Source: Paulinella micropora
Lineage: Eukaryota > Cercozoa > Imbricatea > Euglyphida
Assembly: GCA_009731375.1 (NCBI GenBank)
Contig: BJOX01000188.1
Span: 55,733-106,045, forward strand
Direction of reading: 5' to 3'
Length of the DNA stretch: 50,313 nucleotides
Shown: one piece after another, positions 11,349 through 23,019 of the stretch
How positions within the stretch are numbered: the stretch's first letter is position 1
Layout of the letters: every line of letters starts with the position of its first letter
Notes under the pieces: generated by a model
Told to the model about the DNA's origin: nothing
The model's database searches: none
What the model saw: the letters and a program-made list of their open reading frames with translations, nothing else
Made by a program: the position numbers and the translations under genes

Positions 11349-11432
11349 ATATCTATCTACCTACCTACCTACCTACCTACCTACCTGCCTATCTGTCTAC
11401 CTATCTACCTACCTACCTATCTACCTACCTAC

Positions 11433-11471
<39 letters not shown>

Positions 11472-11518
11472 CCTAGACCGATTCGAGATATTCCCCCGCA
11501 CATGCAACAGACATTATA

Positions 11519-11560
<42 letters not shown>

Positions 11561-11591
11561 GTCTATCTATCTGTCTATCTGTCTATCTATA

Positions 11592-11645
<54 letters not shown>

Positions 11646-11720
11646 CCTACCTACCTACCTACCTACCTACCTACCTACCTACCTACCTACTATCTACCTA
11701 TCTATCTACCTATCTATATA

Positions 11721-11764
<44 letters not shown>

Positions 11765-11829
11765 CATCCATCTATCTATCTATCTATCTAACTATCTATA
11801 TATCAATCCATCCATCCATCCATCCATCC

Positions 11830-11862
<33 letters not shown>

Positions 11863-12084
11863 CCTACCTACCTACCTACCTACCTACCTACGCTGATTTG
11901 AGCTCGAAATATCTCCCATACTCGCAACAGCAATGATGCTATCTATTTTCTATCTATCTACCCACTCACCCACCCCCGCATGTCGGCACCCCTGTCGGAA
12001 TAAATCATGCTTTGTGGGGAACCAGGAGGAGTTGGGAGCTCACATTTGCAGGGTCCAGCCGCAGACTCGATGTTGACGCTGATA

Positions 12085-12216
<132 letters not shown>

Positions 12217-12235
12217 TGTTGTTGTTGTTGTTTGT

Positions 12236-12269
<34 letters not shown>

Positions 12270-12336
12270 TGAATTCACGTAAATATTTGCGTTAGGGGAG
12301 TGTCCTGAATGCCGAAATTCCTTGTTTTCTTGCTAG

Positions 12337-12401
12337 GCTGACTTGAGCTCGAAACTGCTTCCGCACGCGCAGCAGCGTTTATATGGACGCCCAGGAAGAA
12401 G
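12337..12401 (+). CDS. Gene A exon 10
   Basis: After TTGCTAG it reads [20 protein letters not shown] then RR, with a donor at AAG|GTCTGC (phase 0 in, 2 out). A later donor at 12431 is possible, but it would change the phase and make exon 11 run into a stop. It is the intact, downstream-most member of the ladder. Confidence 0.7.
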
Positions 12402-12429
12402 GTCTGCCGATTCCTCTTGCCCTCAGCTT

Positions 12430-12432
<3 letters not shown>

Positions 12433-12471
<39 letters not shown>

Positions 12472-12506
12472 TGTCCCACGTTGCCGTCCTGTGGCCGTTG
12501 CTGCTT

Positions 12507-12554
<48 letters not shown>

Positions 12555-12555
12555 A

Positions 12556-12591
<36 letters not shown>

Positions 12592-12666
12592 GACACCCAC
12601 TCATTCACACACACACACACACACACACGAATCTCTCGCACGCGATCTCTGCCTGCCCACACACAT

Positions 12667-12736
<70 letters not shown>

Positions 12737-12778
12737 CGCAGGCGATCTCTGCCGGCCGACCTACCCCAAGATATATAT

Positions 12779-12831
<53 letters not shown>

Positions 12832-13000
12832 ACACACACATACACAGACACACACACACACACAACACACACTTACATATTGAATGTCCGGTCGAGATAT
12901 TGAACCATGTAGTCGCCAGTCGTGAGTGACGCTAGCGGCTACCCTAACCAACTGGCTCTCTCTCTCTCTCAATCACACACACACACACACCAATCTCTCT
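12433..13000 (+). repeat. (CT)n/(CA)n/(TA)n block with two 5'-fragment copies of exon 11
   Basis: Fragments at about 12633-12658 and 12736-12771 carry GCGATCTCTGCC with part of the following exon sequence. The second keeps a CGCAG acceptor and extends to CGACCTACCCCAAG before (TA)n. Neither reaches the exon 11 donor. Confidence 0.75.
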
Positions 13001-13005
13001 CGCAG

Positions 13006-13096
13006 GCGATCTCTGCCGGCCCTCGCCATGGTCGACCTGGCCAAGGCTCGCGGCCCGACCGGACTACGCACACACGCCTCCTCACTCCTGACCACG
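13006..13096 (+). CDS. Gene A exon 11
   Basis: Bounded by CTCTCGCAG and GTCACC. Entering in phase 2 it reads RSLPALAMVDLAKARGPTG then LRTHASSLLTT, leaving in phase 0. The junction with exon 10 makes RRRSLPA, another basophilic-kinase type site. Another frame is also open, but it breaks phase with exon 10. Confidence 0.65.
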
Positions 13097-13124
13097 GTCA
13101 CCTAACTATTAATTTCATTACACA

Positions 13125-14088
<964 letters not shown>

Positions 14089-14134
14089 GGCTATTCGGGC
14101 AGTCCCGGTGGAACGTTCAACCAGAACAGCACAG
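14089..14134 (+). CDS. Gene A exon 12
   Basis: After a long (CT)n tract and TTAG it reads GYSGSPGGTFNQNST (phase 0 in, 1 out) and ends at GTAGGC. It is short but non-repetitive and fits the phase on both sides. Confidence 0.75.
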
Positions 14135-14345
14135 GTAGGCATGTATGTATGTATGTAATGTATGTAATGTATGTAATGTATGTAATGTATGTAATGTATG
14201 TATGCATGTATGTATGTACGTATGTACGTATGTACGTATGTATGTATGTATGTATGTATGTATGTATGTATGTATGTATGTGTGTATGTATGTGTGTATG
14301 TATGTGTGTATGTATGTATGTAAGTATGTATGTAATGTATGTATA
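14135..14345 (+). repeat. (GTAT)n intron extending from a splice donor
   Basis: The intron between exons 12 and 13 is almost entirely (TGTA)n, with TGTAA and TACG variants, starting at the donor GTAGGC. Confidence 0.9.
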
Positions 14346-14351
14346 CTGCAG

Positions 14352-14436
14352 ACCCATTATCTGGCGGGAAAAATACTAGCACTATGGCGAGATTGAGAAG
14401 GGATAGTGGAGATAGCCTGCCTAACTTCTCACCTAG
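14352..14436 (+). CDS. Gene A exon 13
   Basis: Bounded by TACTGCAG and GTCACAG. Entering in phase 1 it reads DPLSGGKNTSTMARLRRDSG then DSLPNFSPR, leaving in phase 2. LRRDSGDSLP is a strong basophilic-kinase type site. Twelve copies of its 3' part follow. Confidence 0.8.
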
Positions 14437-14499
14437 GTCACAGCAACGACAACAACAACAACAACAACAGTAACAACAACAACAACAACAAGAACAAGA

Positions 14500-14672
14500 A
14501 AGAATGTGAGCACTATGGCGAGATTGAGAAGGGATAGTGGAGATAGCCTGCCTAACTTCTCACCTAGGTCACAGCAACGACAACAAGAACAACAACAACA
14601 GTAACAACAACAACAACGACGACGACAACGACGACGACAACAAAAACAACAACAACAACGACAACGACAACG

Positions 14673-14712
<40 letters not shown>

Positions 14713-14952
14713 GAAAGAATGTGAGCACTATGGCGAGATTGAGAAGGGATAGTGGAGATAGCCTGCCTAACTTCTCACCTAGGTCACAGCAACAACAACA
14801 ACAACAACAGTAACAACAACAACAACAACAAGAAAGAATGTGAGCACTATGGCGAGATTGAGAAGGGATAGTGGAGATAGCCTGCCTAACTTCTCACCTA
14901 GGTCACAGCAACGACAACAACAACAACAACAACAACAACAGTAACAACAACG

Positions 14953-14983
<31 letters not shown>

Positions 14984-15157
14984 CGACGACGACGACGACG
15001 ACGACGACAACAACAACAACAACAACAACGACGACGACGACGACGACAACAACAATAACAACAACAACAACAAGAACAAGGAAGAATGTGAGTACTATGG
15101 CGAGATTGAGAAGGAATAGTGGAGACAGCCTGCCTAACTTCTCACCTAGGTCACAGC

Positions 15158-15188
<31 letters not shown>

Positions 15189-15668
15189 GTAACAACAACA
15201 ACAACAACAACAGTAACAACAACAACAACGACGACGACGACAACAACAACAACAACGACAACGACGACGACGACGACGACAAAAACAACAACAACAACAA
15301 CAACAAGAAAGAGTACTAGCAATATGGCGAGATTGAGAAAGAATAGTGGAGATAGCCTGCCTAACTTCTCACCTAGGTCACAGCAACAACAACAGCAACA
15401 ACAACAACAACAACAAGAACAAGAAAGAATACTAGCACTATGGCGAGATTGAGAAGGAATAGTGGAGATAGCCTGCCTAACTTCTCACCTAGGTCACAGC
15501 AACAACAACAACAACAACAACAACAACAGTAACAACAACAACAACGACGACGACGACGACGACAACAACAACAACAACAAGAAAGAATGTGAGCACTGTG
15601 GCAAGATTGAGAAGGGATAGTGGAGATAGCCTGCCTAACTTCTCACCTAGGTCACAGCAACAGCAACC

Positions 15669-15705
<37 letters not shown>

Positions 15706-15821
15706 GAAGAAAGAATGTGAGCACTGGGGCGAGATTGAGAAGGGATAGTGGACATAGCCTGCCTAACTTCTCACCTAGGTCACAGCAATAACAACAACAA
15801 CAACAACAACAGTAACAACAA

Positions 15822-15852
<31 letters not shown>

Positions 15853-16380
15853 AACAACAAAGAATACTAGCAATATGGCGAGATGAAGAAGCAATAGTGG
15901 AGATAGCCTGCCTAACTTCTCACCTAGCTCGCAGCAACAACAACAACAACAACGACAACGACAACAACAACAACAACAACAACAGCAACAACAACAACAA
16001 CAACAACAAGAAAGAATACTAGCACTATGGCGAGATTGAGAAGGAATAGTGGAGATAGCCTGCCGAACTTCTCACCTAGGTCACAGCAACATCAACAACA
16101 ACAACAACAACAAGAAAGAATACTGGGATAGTGGAGATAGCCTGCCTAACTTCTCACCTAGGTCACAGCAAGAACAACAACAACAATAACAACAACAACA
16201 GTAACAACAACAACAACAACGACGACGACAACAACAACAACGACAACGACGACGACGACGACGACAACAACAAGGACAACGACGACGACGACGACAACAA
16301 CAACAAGAACAAGAAAGAAAGTGAGCACTGTGGCGAGATTGAGAAGGGATAGTGGAGATAGCCTACCTAACTTCTTACCA
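14500..16380 (+). repeat. Twelve-rung ladder of 3'-fragment copies of exon 13 with (AAC)n/(GAC)n
   Basis: A core of about 75 bp (starting near GAGCACTATGGCGAGATTGA, ending CTTCTCACCTAGGTCACAG) recurs about every 85-340 bp, twelve times after the intact exon. Cores still encode MARLRRDSGDSLPNFSPR with few changes and keep the CTAG|GT donor, but none has an acceptor. Spacers are CAA/CGA repeats of varying length. The last copy (about 16340-16385) is the most diverged. Confidence 0.9.
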
Positions 16381-16849
16381 AGGGACCGAACAAGAAAACA
16401 GAAAGGAAACAACTACAACAAAACAAATCAAAAGAGCGCAAAGAACAACAACAGCAGCAACCAAACAACAACAACAATAACAACCCAACAACAATAACAA
16501 CCCAACAACAGCAGCAGCAGCAACAACAACAACCCAACAACAATAACAACCCAACAACAACAACAACAACCAAACAACAACAACAACAACCAAACAACAA
16601 CAACAACCAAACAACAACAACAACCAAACAACAACAACCCAACAACCAAACAACAACAACCAAACAACAACAACAACCCAACAACAACCACAACAACCAC
16701 AACAACAACAACAACCCAACAACAACAACAGCAACCAAACAACAACCAAACAACAACAACAACCAAACAACATCATGTCAGACTTGATAACTAAGCGCGC
16801 GAAGTCGTTATTTATTGCACTTATGAATTATGATCTATCTATCTATCTG

Positions 16850-16883
<34 letters not shown>

Positions 16884-16914
16884 CATCCATCCATCCATCT
16901 ATTTATCCATCTAT

Positions 16915-16949
<35 letters not shown>

Positions 16950-17220
16950 CCTACCTACCTACTTACCTACCTACCTACCTACCTACCTACCTACCTACCT
17001 ACCTACCTACCTGCCTGCCTGCCTGCCTACCTACCTAACTAGCTAACTAACTAACTAACTAACTACGTATCCACCTGCACTACCTACCTCTATCCATTAA
17101 TCTATCCATCCACCGATGTATCTACCAACCTACCTCCCTTCTTACCTACCTACCTCCCTTATTACCTACCTACCTACCTACCTACCTACCTACCTATCTA
17201 TCTATCATGTATCTGTGTAT
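16381..17220 (+). repeat. (AAC)n/(CAACC)n then (CTAT)n/(CTAC)n intron
   Basis: Gradually diverging (CAA)n with CCAAA and CCCAA variants, then CTAT, CTAC and CTAA tetranucleotides up to the exon 14 acceptor. Confidence 0.9.
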
Positions 17221-17224
17221 CTAG

Positions 17225-17423
17225 GTGGGTTGATGTTTCCGTTTCTCTAGACCGGCCGGGGCTAGAGGGGCAAATTGGCAATTTATCCGCCCGGGACAAT
17301 AATAATGATAATAACAATCATAACAATAATAATACTACTATGAACACGGGGCGGTTTTCTCGTCGGCGCTCTCTGCAAGCGTCAGCTAAGCAGGAGGCGC
17401 AAGAGGCCAGGAGCGAGAAAGCG
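17225..17423 (+). CDS. Gene A exon 14, Asn-rich segment
   Basis: With the acceptor TGTATCTAG and phase 2 it reads WVDVSVSLDRPGLEGQIGNL, an Asn-rich stretch, then MNTGRFSRRRSLQASAKQ and EAQEARSEKA, ending before GTCCCC in phase 0. SRRRSLQAS is a further R-x-x-S site. A later acceptor at 17252 (TTTCTCTAG) has a better pyrimidine tract but would break the phase, so both are possible. A minus-strand Lys/Glu-rich frame over 17318-17548 is judged a shadow. Confidence 0.65.
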
Positions 17424-17620
17424 GTCCCCCTTGCCTTCGCCTTCTCCTCCTCGTTCTCCTCCCCCTCCTTCTCCTCCTTCTCTTTCTCCCTCTCCTTCTT
17501 CTCCTTCTCCTTCTTCGCCTTCTGCTGCTGTGCTCCATTGGCTGCCACCTTCCTTTCTTCCTTACTTTCTTACTTCCTTACTTAACTTCCTCACTTACTT
17601 CCTTATCTACCTCTGAATAG

Positions 17621-17723
17621 GTCTCCCTACCGAATTCCCCTACCCAACGCGCCTCAGAACAGCCGCTACCACCTCCAGACCTCGATTCAGACTTCGACGC
17701 AGAGTTCGCCCTGCCTTCCTCAA
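17621..17723 (+). CDS. Gene A exon 15, acidic segment
   Basis: Bounded by TCTGAATAG and an excellent donor GTAAGT. It reads VSLPNSPTQRASEQPLPPPD then LDSDFDAEFALPSS (phase 0 in, 1 out). The acidic and aromatic pattern LDSDFDAEF could be an activation-type or docking motif; that is inference. (GTAA)n begins at the donor. Confidence 0.85.
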
Positions 17724-17890
17724 GTAAGTAAGTAAGTAAGTAAGTAAGCAAGCAAGTAAATAAGTAAGCAAAGTAAGCAAGTTTGGTGCTTGTTGTTGGG
17801 TCACACACACAACAAGCATCAAACTTGCTTACTTTGCTTACTTGCTTGCTTGCTTGCTTACTTACTTACTTACTTACTTACTTACTCACT
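17724..17890. repeat. Large inverted repeat starting at the exon 15 donor
   Basis: (GTAA)n and AAGCAAAGTAAGCAAGTTTG on the left are mirrored by CAAACTTGCTTACTTTGCTT and (TTAC)n on the right, around a loop of about 40 bp centred near 17800. The donor lies inside the left arm, so the pre-mRNA could fold it into a stem. Confidence 0.75.
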
Positions 17891-18366
17891 TACTCACTTA
17901 CTTACTTGCTTGCTTGCTTGCTTCCTTACTTACTTGCTTGCTTACTTACTTGCTTGCTTACTTTACTTTACTTTACTTTACTTTACTTTTATTTACTTTA
18001 CTTTACTTTACTTTACTTCCACTTCCACTTTCACTTTCACTTTCCTTTCCTTTCCTTACCTTTCCTTTCCTTTCTTGAACTTACTTACTTCCTTACTTCC
18101 TTACTTACCTCCTTACTTACTTACTTACTTACCTACTTACTTACTTACTTCCTTTACTTACTTCCTTTACTTACTTACTTACTTGACTTACTTACTTACT
18201 TTACTTACTTACATTACTTTACTTACTTGCGTTATTTACTTTACTTACTTACGTTATTTACTTTACTTACTTACTTACTTTACTTACTTTTCTTACTTTA
18301 CGTACTTACTTACTTTACGTACTTACTTACTTTACTTACTTTACTTTTACTTACTTTACTTACTTG

Positions 18367-18401
<35 letters not shown>

Positions 18402-18640
18402 TACTTACTTACTTACTATACGTACTTACTTACTTTACGTACTTACTTACTTTACGTACTTTACTTACTTACTTTACTTACTTACTTTACTTACTTACGT
18501 ACTTACTTACGTATTTACTTACTTTACGTACTTACTTACGTATTTACTTACTTACTTACTTTACTTACTTACTTTCTTTACTTACTTACTTACTTTACTT
18601 ACTTACTTTACTAACTTACTTTACTTACTTACTTACTTAC

Positions 18641-18681
<41 letters not shown>

Positions 18682-18730
18682 CTACTTACCTACTTGCCTA
18701 CTTGCTGACTGAGTGACTTACTGACTTACT
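17890..18730 (+). repeat. (TTAC)n / (TTTAC)n intron
   Basis: About 840 bp of TTAC, CTTTA and TTGC repeats with short CACTTC and CCTTT interruptions, ending GACTTACTGACAG at the exon 16 acceptor. Confidence 0.9.
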
Positions 18731-18735
18731 GACAG

Positions 18736-18780
18736 GCGGCCGAGTGCGCTCGCCCTCTGCCCCCACACAAAGCAGCTCAG
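18736..18780 (+). CDS. Gene A exon 16
   Basis: A 45-nt exon between CTTACTGACAG and GTCGAT. Entering in phase 1 it reads SGRVRSPSAPTQSSS, leaving in phase 1 with a split Gly codon. It fits both neighbours. Confidence 0.75.
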
Positions 18781-18785
18781 GTCGA

Positions 18786-18837
<52 letters not shown>

Positions 18838-18846
18838 GTTATTATT

Positions 18847-18956
18847 GCCTTGCGGGGGTGTCAGTAGAGCCTATCGTCAAATCTTCGTATTCCCCTCGCG
18901 GGTGAGACGATGGAGGCACATGTGCAGAAACGCATTCGCCATTGACTGAGAAGCAC

Positions 18957-18958
<2 letters not shown>
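18847..18958 (+). mobile_element. Short retroelement body (SINE-like), copy 1, with (ATT)n tail
   Basis: The sequence from CCTTGCGGGGGTGTCAGTAG to TGACTGAGAAGCACTATTATT is about 90 percent like 19633-19743, judged by eye. It lacks the tRNA-like head of that copy. (ATT)n lies on both sides. Confidence 0.75.
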
Positions 18959-19017
<59 letters not shown>

Positions 19018-19117
19018 TTATATATATAATATATATATATATATTTTAATACTACACGAATGAAACCAGCAACAATCAAGCCAACAGACACCATGTTTCT
19101 AAATACATTTTGATCAG

Positions 19118-19185
19118 GCGAGATTTCTGAGGAGGTTCAGCTTCAGAGGGCGCTGCAAGACCCGACCATGCGGCCGGACATCGAG
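19118..19185 (+). CDS. Gene A exon 17
   Basis: Bounded by TTTTGATCAG and GTATTA. Entering in phase 1 it reads GEISEEVQLQRALQDP then TMRPDIE, leaving in phase 0. It is non-repetitive, probably helical and charged, and one of the most convincing exons in the chain. Confidence 0.85.
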
Positions 19186-19241
<56 letters not shown>

Positions 19242-19294
19242 GTTATTATTATTATTGTTATTATTATTATTATTATTATTACTATTATTATTAC

Positions 19295-19330
<36 letters not shown>

Positions 19331-19474
19331 TATTATTATTATTACTATTATTATTACCATTATTATTATTATTATTATTACTATTATTATTAATATTAAT
19401 ATTATAATTAATATTATTATTATTATTACTATTATTATTACTATTATTATTACTATTATTATTATTATCATTAT
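19186..19474 (+). repeat. (ATT)n intron tract
   Basis: About 290 bp of ATT with scattered GTT, ACT and AAT changes, leading to the tRNA-like SINE head. Confidence 0.9.
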
Positions 19475-19743
19475 TGGACACCGTGATAGCCCAGTGGTCA
19501 AGTTCTACCATCTGGGCCCTGTCGCCAGTTCGATTCCCGTCGGTGCCACCAGTATTTTCATTGAACATACCGCTCCGTCTGGACCAGTATTTTCATTGAA
19601 CATACCGGCCCGTCTGGAAGTGTTGGAACTGCCCTTGCGGGGGTGTCATTAGAGCTTATCGTCAATTCTTCGTACTCCCCTCACGGGTGAGACGATGGAG
19701 GCGCATGTGCAGAAATGCATCAGCCATTGACAGAGAAGCACTA
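19475..19743 (+). mobile_element. tRNA-derived SINE with (ATT)n tail
   Basis: The head has an A box TAGCCCAGTGG at 19487-19497 and a B box AGTTCGATTCC at 19527-19537 (one mismatch to GGTTCGANTCC), 40 bp apart as in tRNA genes. Its ends GGACACC and GGTGCCACC are partly complementary. Two tandem copies of a roughly 35-bp unit (CCAGTATTTTCATTGAACAT) follow, then the body shared with 18847-18958, then (ATT)n. Confidence 0.8.
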
Positions 19744-19795
19744 TTATTATTATTATTATTATTATTACTACTACTACTACTACTACTACTATTAG

Positions 19796-19889
19796 GCTGC
19801 GTTGGCGGCCGGGGTGGCACCGTCGCTGATCTGCCTGGGAGTGGTGCAAATACAACAGTCACGCGCTGCAGCAGCGGCAAGGAAAACGG
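19796..19889 (+). CDS. Gene A exon 18
   Basis: Bounded by ACTATTAG and GTACGT. Phase 0 from exon 17 gives AALAAGVAPSLICLGVVQ then IQQSRAAAAARKTG, leaving in phase 1. Another frame (VADLPGSGANTTVT) is open but breaks the phase. The 3' end (CAGTCACGCGCTGC) resembles the start of the minisatellite unit that follows. Confidence 0.65.
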
Positions 19890-19899
19890 GTACGTGTCT

Positions 19900-20242
19900 C
19901 TACACCAGTCACGTGACAAAAATACACCAGTCACGTGACACATACACCAGTCACGTGACACAAATACACCAGTCACGTGACACAAATACATACACGAGTC
20001 ACGTGACACAAATACACCAGTCACGTGACACAAATACACCAGTCACGTGACACAAATACATCAGTCACGTGACACAAATACACAAGTCACGTGACACAAA
20101 TACACCAGTCACGTGACACAAATACACCAGTCGCGTGACACAAATACACCAGTCGCGAGCCGCAGCAGCGGCGAGGAAAACGGGTACGTGTCTCTCTTGT
20201 TTGTTGTGTTATCGTCGTGATTGTTGTTGTTTACTCATGACT

Positions 20243-20281
<39 letters not shown>

Positions 20282-20440
20282 TCGACAATGAGGGTGACAC
20301 AAATACATCAGTCACGTGACACAAATACATCAGTCACGTGACACAAATACATCAGTCACGTGACACAAATACACTAGTCACGTGACACCAATACACCAGT
20401 CACGTGACACAAATACATCAGTCACGTGCAGCATCAAGGC
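19900..20440 (+). repeat. 22-bp minisatellite of GTCACGTGAC E-boxes with a 3'-fragment of exon 18
   Basis: The unit is about ATACACCAGTCACGTGACACAA. I count 16 CACGTG cores, 15 of them inside the full palindrome GTCACGTGAC. The array is split by a diverged copy of the exon 18 3' end (about 20147-20189, reading SRAAAAARKTG with the same GTACGTGTCTC donor) and by (CT)n. In the last unit the core is followed by GCAG, then CATCAAGGCGG. Confidence 0.85.
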
Positions 20441-20454
20441 GGACACGTCTCTTG

Positions 20455-20489
20455 CTATAGTAATGATAGTAATGATGATGATGATGATG

Positions 20490-20553
<64 letters not shown>

Positions 20554-20603
20554 GAATAGTAATAATAATAATAATAATAATAATTATAATTATAATAATT
20601 ATA

Positions 20604-20668
<65 letters not shown>

Positions 20669-20771
20669 GTAATAGTAATAGTAATGATGATCATAATCGT
20701 AATCATAATCATAATCATAATCATAATAATAATAGTAATGATAATCATAATAATAATAGTAACAGTAATAA

Positions 20772-20842
<71 letters not shown>
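20455..20842 (+). repeat. (GAT)n/(AAT)n tract
   Basis: Trinucleotide repeat with AGT and ATC variants. On the minus strand it would be the (ATT)n tail of the next element. Confidence 0.9.
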
Positions 20843-20845
<3 letters not shown>

Positions 20846-21255
20846 CCTCTAAGGCATACTGATGCAGCTGATGGCACGATCCGTTTCCAGACATGAGCCT
20901 CCATGCCCTTGTTCGAGGTGCTCCATCCCCACCTAGTCAGTCTCTCGACTGATTACAGGGGCCACCGATGGAGCTCCTGAGGGCAAGACTACACTAAGCC
21001 GAGGTTATTCCGCAGTCCCAACAACCTCTTGCAAAACGTTGCCGCATGTGCAAGTGCGTACACCAAGCATGGTTGCTAGAACTACCTCAAAACCCCACCC
21101 ATAACAATTTGGTATCCGCTGGGTCCACGGGCTATCAACCGGCATAGCGGAGTTTAAGATCTTCGACAGGCGCCCAACGACCCTCCTTCCCAGCATCATC
21201 CACCAAATGGTTTTGAGTTGGCATCACCGTTTAACGCCGTAAGGCCATTGGGCTG
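20843..21255 (-). mobile_element. Dispersed repeat of about 410 bp, copy 1, with (ATT)n tail on the minus strand
   Basis: It aligns along its length with 47990-48396, sharing for example GGGCCACCGATGGAGCTCCT and CCGAGGTTATTCCGCAGTCC. On the minus strand it ends ATGGAGGCTCATGTCTGGAA ... TTAGAGGAAGTATTATT, like the SINE end. No intact protein was recognised; an open minus-strand frame of 64 codons covers 21005-21199. Confidence 0.8.
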
Positions 21256-21331
21256 GAGCTCTGATAAACAAGCGTGACTAAGTTTTTATCATCAGGTGTT
21301 ACCCTCAAATATATCACAGTCAACACTCCGA

Positions 21332-21332
<1 letters not shown>

Positions 21333-21404
<72 letters not shown>

Positions 21405-21574
21405 TGTTGTTTTTGTTGTTGTTTGTTGTTGTTGTTGTTGTTTTTGTTGTTGTTGCTGTTGTTGTTGTTGCTGTTGTTGTTGTTGTTGTTGTTGTTGCTG
21501 CTGCTGCTGTTGTTGTTGCTGTTGTTGTTGTTGTTGTTTCTGCAGTGCATGTCCTCAATCCTACAGCTCAAGCC

Positions 21575-21615
<41 letters not shown>

Positions 21616-21685
21616 GTTATTATTATATTTGTTGTTGTTGTTGTTGTTGTTGTTGTTACTGTTATTATTATTGTTATTGCTGTTA

Positions 21686-21752
<67 letters not shown>

Positions 21753-21825
21753 CATCATCATCATTAATTATTATTATTATTCTCACTATTATTGTTATGA
21801 TTCTATGTATTACTATTCTTGTTTC
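21333..21825 (+). repeat. (AAT)n, (GTT)n, (ATT)n intron with a 5'-type fragment of exon 19
   Basis: At 21537-21574, CTGCAG followed by TGCATGTCCTCAATCCTACAG CTCAAGCC resembles the first half of exon 19 (CACGTCCTAAATCCTACAG CTTGAG). It then passes into (ATT)n. Confidence 0.7.
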
Positions 21826-21828
21826 CAG

Positions 21829-21904
21829 GGGGTCTTGTGGCGGCACGTCCTAAATCCTACAGCTTGAGTCTGCCTAGCAGTAGCAACAACAACAACAACA
21901 AGGG
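21829..21904 (+). CDS. Gene A exon 19
   Basis: Bounded by CTTGTTTCCAG and GTATAC. Entering in phase 1 it reads GLVAARPKSYSLSLPSSS then an Asn run and KG, leaving in phase 2. It is followed downstream by copies of its 3' part. Confidence 0.8.
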
Positions 21905-22004
21905 GTATACTGCCATTATTCTCTTGATCATCATGTCTGTTGCTATGATCTTTATGAAATCTTTACTGTAATCTTCATGATCACCATCATTGTCGTATCT
22001 TTAT

Positions 22005-22111
22005 TACTCAAATCCTACAGCTTGAGCCTACCTAGCAGCAGCAACAGCAACAACAACGGGTATACTGCTAGTATTCTCTTTGATCATCATGTCTGTTGCT
22101 ATAACTGAATC

Positions 22112-22165
<54 letters not shown>

Positions 22166-22870
22166 TTATCATTATCATTATTATTATTATCTTCATTATG
22201 ATCTTTGTGAAATCTTTATTGTTATCTTTGTTATCACCATCATGGTCATATATATTTGTTTTTATCGTTATTACCAAAATCCTACAGCTTTTGTTTACCT
22301 AGTGGCAGCAGCAACAACGGGTTATTGTACATATACTGCTAGTATTCTCTTGATGAGCATGCCTGTTGGCATAACTGCGTCTTCATTATGATCGATATGA
22401 AATCTTGATTGTGAGCTTTTATTATCACCGTCATGGTCATCTTTGTTCTTATTCTATCAACCCGAACTCCCACAGCTTACGTCTACCTAGCAGCAGCAAC
22501 AGCAACAGGTATTATACATGTACTGCTAGTATTCTCTTAATGATCATGTCTGTTGGCATCATTGAATCTTCATTATGATCTTTCTGAAATCTTCACTGTA
22601 ATCTTCATGATCACCATAATTGTCTTATCTTTATTACCCAAATCCCACAGCTTCAGTCTACCTTGCAGCAGCAGCAACAACGGGTATTATACGTGTACCG
22701 CTTTTTCTCTTGATCATGTCTGTTGGCATCATTGAATCTTCATTATGATCTTTATGAAATCTTTATTCTTATCTTTATTTTCACCATCATGGTCATCTTT
22801 GTTCTTATCCTTATTACCCAAATCCCACAGCTTCAGTCTACCTAGCAGCACAGCAGCAACCAACGGGTAT
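22005..22870 (+). repeat. Five-rung ladder of 3'-fragment copies of exon 19
   Basis: Units of roughly 150-270 bp carry AAATCCYACAGCTTNAGYCT and AGCAGCAGCAACAACGG|GTATT, reading SLPSSSNSNNNG with variants, at about 22014, 22279, 22469, 22647 and 22828. Here the units also include about 100 bp of complex intron (ATCTTCATTATGATCTT ... CACCATCATGGTCAT), so a whole segment was copied rather than a simple repeat. Confidence 0.85.
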
Positions 22871-23019
22871 TATAAATAAAGATATAATAATTAAAGACAA
22901 ACATGATCAAGCGACACAAAGATAATAATAAGTATACACTTATCATTCTCTTTTGTGGCTCTGGATGATCTTGATCTTTAATCATTATCTTCATGTCCCC
23001 ATCTGATATATGAGCCCGA

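Noticed and set aside
14352-16385. Regularly spaced repeats that look like a CRISPR array
   Set aside because: The units contain coding sequence of an adjacent exon and splice donors, spacers are microsatellite of varying length, and the context is eukaryotic.
17318-17548. Lys/Glu-rich minus-strand open frame
   Set aside because: It is the reverse of exon 14 and the following pyrimidine tract; the + strand reading fits the exon chain in phase.
19475-19552. A functional tRNA gene
   Set aside because: A and B boxes are present, but the acceptor stem pairs poorly, the anticodon arm is unconvincing and a SINE body follows.
17225-19889. Gene A as a CREB-regulated transcription coactivator (CRTC)
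   Set aside because: SLPN-type and acidic LDSDFD motifs are loosely similar, but the conserved N-terminal CREB-binding helix is absent and the order of parts does not match.
20431-20450. A tiny extra exon after GTGCAG reading ASRRT
   Set aside because: It would keep phase 1, but it is 15 bases long with a poor donor and is not needed to join exons 18 and 19.
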